From Reyranella sp. (GTDB lineage: Bacteria > Pseudomonadota > Alphaproteobacteria > Reyranellales > Reyranellaceae): 54,848 bases of DNA. The stretch is from contig JAKFVH010000297.1 of assembly GCA_021732285.1 (NCBI GenBank), forward strand, positions 1 to 54,848, written 5' to 3'. This document shows, piece after piece, positions 50,972-54,848 of the stretch (within the stretch, counting starts at the first letter, position 1; each line of letters starts with the position of its first letter). The notes under the pieces are model-generated. The model had not been told where the DNA came from. It saw only the letters and a program-made list of their open reading frames with translations, and ran no database searches. A program made the translations under genes and the position numbers.

Positions 50972-53692
50972 ATGCAACGCAATCTGTTCACCTACATCTG
51001 GCGACACAGCAGGCCCGAACAGATCGTCATCCTGGGCCTCGTGGTGCTGGCCCAGGTGTTTTATTTCATGTCGTTGACGGTCCCGAAGGACGTCATCAAC
51101 AACGGCATCCAGGGCAACGCCTTCAAGAACACCAAGACCATCCCCTTCCTGGTCTGGGAGCTCGATCTCTCGGCCTTCCTGCCCGGCAAGGTCGTCCGCA
51201 TCTTTGACGGCTTCCAGGTCGACCAGCTCGGCTACCTGGTGACCATGAGCTTCGTCTTCCTGGGCGCCGTGATCGTGAACGGCCTGTTCAAGAAGACCAT
51301 CAACACCCAGAAGGGCCGCATGGGCGAGCGCATGCTGCGCCGCCTGCGCTACGAGCTCTACGACCGCATCCTGCGCTTCCCGCCGGCCCACTTCCGCAAG
51401 GTCAAGCAGGCCGAGCTCGCCACCATGATCAAGGACGAGGTCGAGCCGCTGGGCGGCTTCATCGGCGACGCCTTCGTCCAGCCGATGTTTTTGGGCGGCC
51501 AGGCGCTGACGGCCATCATCTTCATCATGATGCAGAACTGGCTGCTCGGGATCATCGTCATCATCCTGCTGGCGGTGCAGATGGCGATCATCCCGCGGCT
51601 ACGCCGGCCGGTGCTGGTGCTGGGCCGCCAGCGCCAGATCTCGGCCCGCCAGCTCGCCGGCCGCATCGCCGAGACCGCCGACGGCGTGCACGAGATCCAT
51701 ATCCATGGCGCCGCCAACTACGAGCGCGCCGACATCTCCGATCGCCTGGGCAAGATCTTCAAGATCCGATTCGACCTCTACCAGAAGAAGTTCGTCGCCA
51801 AGTTCTGGAACAACATCCTGTCGCAGGCCACGCCGTTCGCCATCTACCTGGTGGGCGGCTACTTCGCCATCACCGGCCAGATGGATGTCGGCGCCGTGGT
51901 CGGCGTGCTGCTGGCCTACAAGGACCTGCCCTCGCCGATCAAGGAGCTGATCGACTGGGACCAGCAGCGCCAGGACGTGCAGATCAAGTACGAGCAGGTG
52001 ATCGACCAGTTCCAGCCCGAGGGCATGATGCCCGAGGCGCTGCAAATGATCCCCGACGGCCCGCCGCCGCCGCTCGGCCGCGAGCTGGCGCTGGCCGGCG
52101 TCACCGTCTCCGAGGACGGCCGCGTAAAACAGCTCGACAGCGTGTCGCTGGTCCTGCCGACCTGCAGCAAGCTCGCGGTGATCGGCGGCTCGAGCTCGGG
52201 CAAGGACGTTCTGGGCCAGGTGCTGGCGCGGCTCACCTTGCCGAGCGGCGGCTCGATCAAGCTCGACGGCAACGATTTCTTCCAGCTGCCCGAGTACGTG
52301 CTGGGCGCGCGCACCTCGTATGTCGGGCAGGAGACCTATCTCTTCCCGCTGTCGGTGCGCGACAACCTGCTGTTCGGCCTGAAGATCCGGCCCGTCGCGC
52401 CCGCCAAGTACGACGATGCGACCAGGGCGGAGCGCGAACTGTTCTGGAAGGAGGCCGAGCGCGCCGGCAACCCGGCGCTCGATCCCAACGCCGACTGGAT
52501 CGACTATGAGCTGGCCGGCGCCACCGGCCCGGCCGACCTGCTGCCGCGCATCGTCGAGGTGCTGAAGCAGGTCGAGCTCGACGAGGACATCTATGCCCTC
52601 GGCCTGCGCGGCACGGTCGATCCCACCCTGCGGCCCGACCTCGCCGAGCGCATCCTGAAGGCCCGCCACGAGCTGCACGGCCGCCTGCAGGATGCGAGCT
52701 ACGCCGGCCTGGTCGAGACCTTCAATGGCGACCGCTACAACCGCAACCTGTCGGTCGCCGAGAATATCCTGTTCGGCACGCCGCTCGGCAAGGACTTCTC
52801 CGGCGACAACATCGCCGTCGACCCCTACATGCAGTCGGTGCTGCGGTCGACCGGCATCGACCTCGACCTGCAGCGCATGGGCCTCACCATCGCCGAGACC
52901 ATGGTCGAGCTGTTCTCCGGCCTGTCGCCCGACAACCCGTTGTTCGAGCAGTACAGCTTCATCTCGGCCGACGAACTGCCCAACGTTCGCCTGCTGCTGC
53001 AGCGCCTCGGCGGCAAGGGCATCGACGCCGTGCCCGAGGCCGACCGGCCGCGCCTGATGACCTTGCCCTTCCGCTACATCGAGGCGCGCCATCGCCTGGG
53101 CCTGATCGATGCGGAGCTCGAAGAGCGCCTGCTGGCGGCGCGGCACGCCTTCGCCGAGGGCCTGCCTGCGCCATTGCGCGGCGCCGTCGAGTTCTACGAC
53201 TTCCAGCGCTACAACAGCGCCGCCACCTTGCAGGACAACATCCTGTTCGGCCGCCTGGTCTACGGCCAGGCGCAGGGCGAGCAGCGCATCGGCACGTTGA
53301 TCTCCGACGTGCTGAACGAGCTTGGCCTGCACAACTCGGTGATCGAGGTCGGGCTGGAGTACAATGTCGGTGTCGGCGGCAAGCGCCTCACGGCGACGCA
53401 GCGCCAGAAGCTCGGCATTGCGCGCGCGCTGATCAAGCGGCCGCAGCTCATGATCGTCAACGAGGCGGTGGCCTCGTTCGACGGCCGCACGCAGGACAGA
53501 ATCCGAGACAATATTCTGGCGACGGCCAGGAAGGACGACCGTGGCGTGGTCTGGATCGCCAACCGGCCCGCGCAGGCGGAGCCATTCGAGCAGATCGTCG
53601 TTATGCAGGGTGGCAGGATCGCCGCCCAGGGCAAGCCGTCCGACCTGGCGGCAAAAGGTGGACTTTACGCCGAGCTGATGGCGTCAGCTTGA
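50972..53692 (+). CDS. Unusual ABC protein with degenerate ATP-binding motifs and large insert
   Basis: 906 residues from ATG 50972. The N-terminal about 330 residues form an ABC exporter membrane domain. The nucleotide domain starts with GGSSSGKD (about 405-412), where Asp replaces the Ser/Thr after the Walker A lysine. The Q-loop VGQETYLFP (about 449-457) is followed by about 350 residues before the signature (normally about 80). This insert has echoes of one unit: LSVRDNLLFG, LSVAENILFG and LQDNILFG at about 460, 591 and 751. The signature reads LTATQRQ, Walker B IVNEA (Asn for Asp) and the H-loop position reads IANRP (Asn for His). ATP hydrolysis is therefore doubtful. The cNMP-binding gene follows 19 bases later. 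Confidence 0.85.
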   Translation: MQRNLFTYIWRHSRPEQIVILGLVVLAQVFYFMSLTVPKDVINNGIQGNAFKNTKTIPFLVWELDLSAFLPGKVVRIFDGFQVDQLGYLVTMSFVFLGAVIVNGLFKKTINTQKGRMGERMLRRLRYELYDRILRFPPAHFRKVKQAELATMIKDEVEPLGGFIGDAFVQPMFLGGQALTAIIFIMMQNWLLGIIVIILLAVQMAIIPRLRRPVLVLGRQRQISARQLAGRIAETADGVHEIHIHGAANYERADISDRLGKIFKIRFDLYQKKFVAKFWNNILSQATPFAIYLVGGYFAITGQMDVGAVVGVLLAYKDLPSPIKELIDWDQQRQDVQIKYEQVIDQFQPEGMMPEALQMIPDGPPPPLGRELALAGVTVSEDGRVKQLDSVSLVLPTCSKLAVIGGSSSGKDVLGQVLARLTLPSGGSIKLDGNDFFQLPEYVLGARTSYVGQETYLFPLSVRDNLLFGLKIRPVAPAKYDDATRAERELFWKEAERAGNPALDPNADWIDYELAGATGPADLLPRIVEVLKQVELDEDIYALGLRGTVDPTLRPDLAERILKARHELHGRLQDASYAGLVETFNGDRYNRNLSVAENILFGTPLGKDFSGDNIAVDPYMQSVLRSTGIDLDLQRMGLTIAETMVELFSGLSPDNPLFEQYSFISADELPNVRLLLQRLGGKGIDAVPEADRPRLMTLPFRYIEARHRLGLIDAELEERLLAARHAFAEGLPAPLRGAVEFYDFQRYNSAATLQDNILFGRLVYGQAQGEQRIGTLISDVLNELGLHNSVIEVGLEYNVGVGGKRLTATQRQKLGIARALIKRPQLMIVNEAVASFDGRTQDRIRDNILATARKDDRGVVWIANRPAQAEPFEQIVVMQGGRIAAQGKPSDLAAKGGLYAELMASA

Positions 53693-53711
53693 GGGAATTC
53701 AGGAGGACACG

Positions 53712-54170
53712 ATGAACCTCAACGAAGAAGTCGAACTGCTGAAAGGTGTACCGATCCTCGCCAAGATCGAGCCGGCCAAGCTGAAGCTGCTGGCCTTCAC
53801 CAGCGAACGCGTGAACTACACCGAAGGCCAAGAGGTCTGCCATCAGGGCGACCCGGGCGATGCCATGTACGTCATCCTGGGCGGCGTGGCCGACGTGTTG
53901 ATCGACACGCCGACCGGGCAGATCCAGGTCTCCGAGATGAACAAGAACGACTTCTTCGGCGAGATCGCCATCCTGTGCGACGTGCCGCGCACCGCCACCA
54001 TCAAGGCGCGCCAGCCGCTGAACACGCTAAAAATCTCCAAGGACACGTTCTACCGCATGGTCGGCGAGTTCCCGCAGATGGCCATCGAGATCATGCGCGA
54101 GCTGGCGCATCGCGTGGAGGACACCAACAAGAAGCTGCGCGAGGCGACGGCGAACAACAAGGCGGCCTGA
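53712..54170 (+). CDS. Cyclic nucleotide-binding domain protein
   Basis: 152 residues consisting essentially of one CRP-type beta roll plus a terminal helix. The phosphate-binding cassette FFGEIAILCDVPRTATI is intact, with Glu and Arg for the ribose and cyclic phosphate, and GDPGDAMYVIL opens the fold. No DNA-binding helix-turn-helix, so it should act as a regulatory subunit through protein contact. AGGAGG lies just before ATG 53712. Its position between the ABC protein and the methyltransferase suggests that it controls one of them. Confidence 0.93.
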   Translation: MNLNEEVELLKGVPILAKIEPAKLKLLAFTSERVNYTEGQEVCHQGDPGDAMYVILGGVADVLIDTPTGQIQVSEMNKNDFFGEIAILCDVPRTATIKARQPLNTLKISKDTFYRMVGEFPQMAIEIMRELAHRVEDTNKKLREATANNKAA

Positions 54171-54178
54171 TCGACGCA

Positions 54179-54667
54179 ATGAGCCGCCTCGACAGTTTCA
54201 TCGCGCGCATGCAGGCGCAGCGCGACTGCCTGAATTTCCTGAAGCCAAAGATCGACGCCCTGCGCGGTCCCATCCTCGAAGTCGGCCTGGGTAACGGCCG
54301 TACCTACGACCATCTGCGCGATCTCTTCCCCGGCCGCGACATCTACGTCTTCGAGCGCAAGGTGGCGGCCCATCCCGACTGCATCCCGCCGGACGACCGG
54401 CTGTTTTTAGGCGAGGCGCGGGAGTCGATTGCCAAGGCGGCGCAGAGGCTCGGCGCGACGGCAGCGCTGATCCACACCGACCTCGGCACCGGCGATCACG
54501 AAGCCAACATGGCGATGGGCAAATGGCTCGGACCTGCACTCGATACGTTGGCAGGGCCGGGCAGCTATGTGCTGGCCAACCAGCCGCTCGACGTGGCGCG
54601 CTGGGGCCGACTGCCCGATCCCCCGGGCGTGCCGAAGGATCGGTATTTTCTGTATCGGGTGAGCTGA
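54179..54667 (+). CDS. SAM-dependent methyltransferase-like protein
   Basis: 162 residues from ATG 54179, eight bases after the cNMP-binding gene. Motif I is ILEVGLGNGRTYDHL, followed by IYVFERKV (acidic residue for SAM ribose) and LIHTDLGTGDHEANM. It is short for the fold; the C-terminus (LPDPPGVPKDRYFLYRV) is retained. The acceptor substrate is unknown; in context it could modify a glycan or lipid. Confidence 0.85.
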   Translation: MSRLDSFIARMQAQRDCLNFLKPKIDALRGPILEVGLGNGRTYDHLRDLFPGRDIYVFERKVAAHPDCIPPDDRLFLGEARESIAKAAQRLGATAALIHTDLGTGDHEANMAMGKWLGPALDTLAGPGSYVLANQPLDVARWGRLPDPPGVPKDRYFLYRVS

Positions 54668-54677
54668 ACCTTCTTTG

Positions 54678-54701
54678 CCTCCCCCGTCATACGGGGGGAG
54701 G
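54678..54701. repeat. Intergenic palindrome, type D copy 1
   Basis: CCTCCCCCGT-CAT-ACGGGGGGAGG after the methyltransferase gene; one extra G in the right arm. A terminator role is possible. Confidence 0.75.
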
Positions 54702-54747
54702 TGGCCCGTAGGGCCGGAGGGTGAAGGCCTCGGTCGAAGTCTTTCAA

Positions 54748-54763
54748 ATTTCAGATCTGAAAT
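54748..54763. repeat. 16-bp perfect palindrome
   Basis: ATTTCAGATCTGAAAT, in the A/T-richer middle of the composite repeat between the two type D palindromes. Confidence 0.6.
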
Positions 54764-54799
54764 CTTCAAGCATCGTCTTTGCTGCCTTCCCCCTCCCTG

Positions 54800-54822
54800 C
54801 CTCCCCCGTATGACGGGGGAGG
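54800..54822. repeat. Intergenic palindrome, type D copy 2
   Basis: CCTCCCCCGT-ATG-ACGGGGGAGG, perfect arms. The same right arm forms the first bases of the window. Confidence 0.75.
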
Positions 54823-54848
54823 TGAAAGAGGGGTCAGCGGCTGAACAG

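Noticed and set aside
50972..53692. Frameshift or assembly error producing the long ABC insert
   Set aside because: The frame is open throughout with uniform codon use, and the insert contains ordered repeats, so a real insertion is more likely.
1..54848. tRNA or rRNA genes
   Set aside because: No cloverleaf-type sequences with TTCGA-containing T arms or rRNA-like conserved blocks were noticed on reading; a tRNA scan could confirm.

Overview
The window is about 55 kb of GC-rich, densely coded bacterial chromosome with strong third-position G/C bias. Several features point to an alphaproteobacterium of the Rhizobiales/Rhodospirillales type, possibly Bradyrhizobium- or Reyranella-like: a System I cytochrome c maturation set (ccmABC plus ccmDEFGHI), an expanded COG2984-type substrate-binding protein family, and several families of intergenic palindromes. 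This placement is inference. No rRNA, tRNA, CRISPR array or intact transposon was seen.

Region by region. (1) 0-2.2 kb, minus strand: a three-gene unit for an Ldh/YbiC-type oxidoreductase, a GST and a DUF985 cupin. (2) 2.4-5.95 kb, plus: a large MscS-type channel overlapping a membrane-anchored alpha/beta hydrolase. (3) 6.0-10.7 kb, minus: a two-gene unit of a thioredoxin-fold protein and a UGSC-family protein whose frame crosses an in-frame TGA, read here as selenocysteine; then a MetX-like hydrolase, a fatty acid desaturase and a PPOX flavoprotein. (4) 10.8-19.1 kb, plus: four tandem paralogous periplasmic binding proteins, each overlapping the next by 4 bp and running directly into a Cache-HAMP-GAF-GAF histidine kinase, a single-domain response regulator and a receiver-cyclase protein. 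No permease or ATPase accompanies the binding proteins. (5) 19.2-31.9 kb: a mosaic of small membrane, secreted and hypothetical proteins mixed with enzymes (patatin, phosphotransferase, transglutaminase, chloroperoxidase-type hydrolase, hemolysin III family, NYN protein, cold-shock protein). Two copies of a conserved hairpin element each lie just ahead of a short reading frame. A decayed MFS fragment ends the region. (6) 31.9-39.7 kb, minus: cytochrome c maturation genes ccmABC and ccmDEFGHI, split by a plus-strand RHH/ParE toxin-antitoxin pair. (7) 39.96-50.8 kb, minus: one very compact ten-gene operon encoding two MurG-like glycosyltransferases, two GT4 glycosyltransferases, a histidine phosphatase, a polysaccharide deacetylase-like protein, a small membrane protein and an Opp/Dpp-like ABC transporter. 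(8) 50.97-54.67 kb, plus and divergent from (7): an unusual 906-residue ABC protein with degenerate nucleotide-binding motifs, a cyclic-nucleotide-binding protein and a SAM-methyltransferase-like protein.

The strongest candidates for new biology are the UGA-containing UGSC protein with a bacterial-SECIS-like hairpin and its thioredoxin-fold partner; the 15-kb divergent glycan/transport locus with its degenerate ABC protein and cyclic-nucleotide sensor; the binding-protein array welded to a sensory kinase and a nucleotide cyclase; and the duplicated hairpin element upstream of tiny ORFs. Regions 4 and 8 could be connected through a cyclic nucleotide second messenger, but nothing in the sequence proves this.
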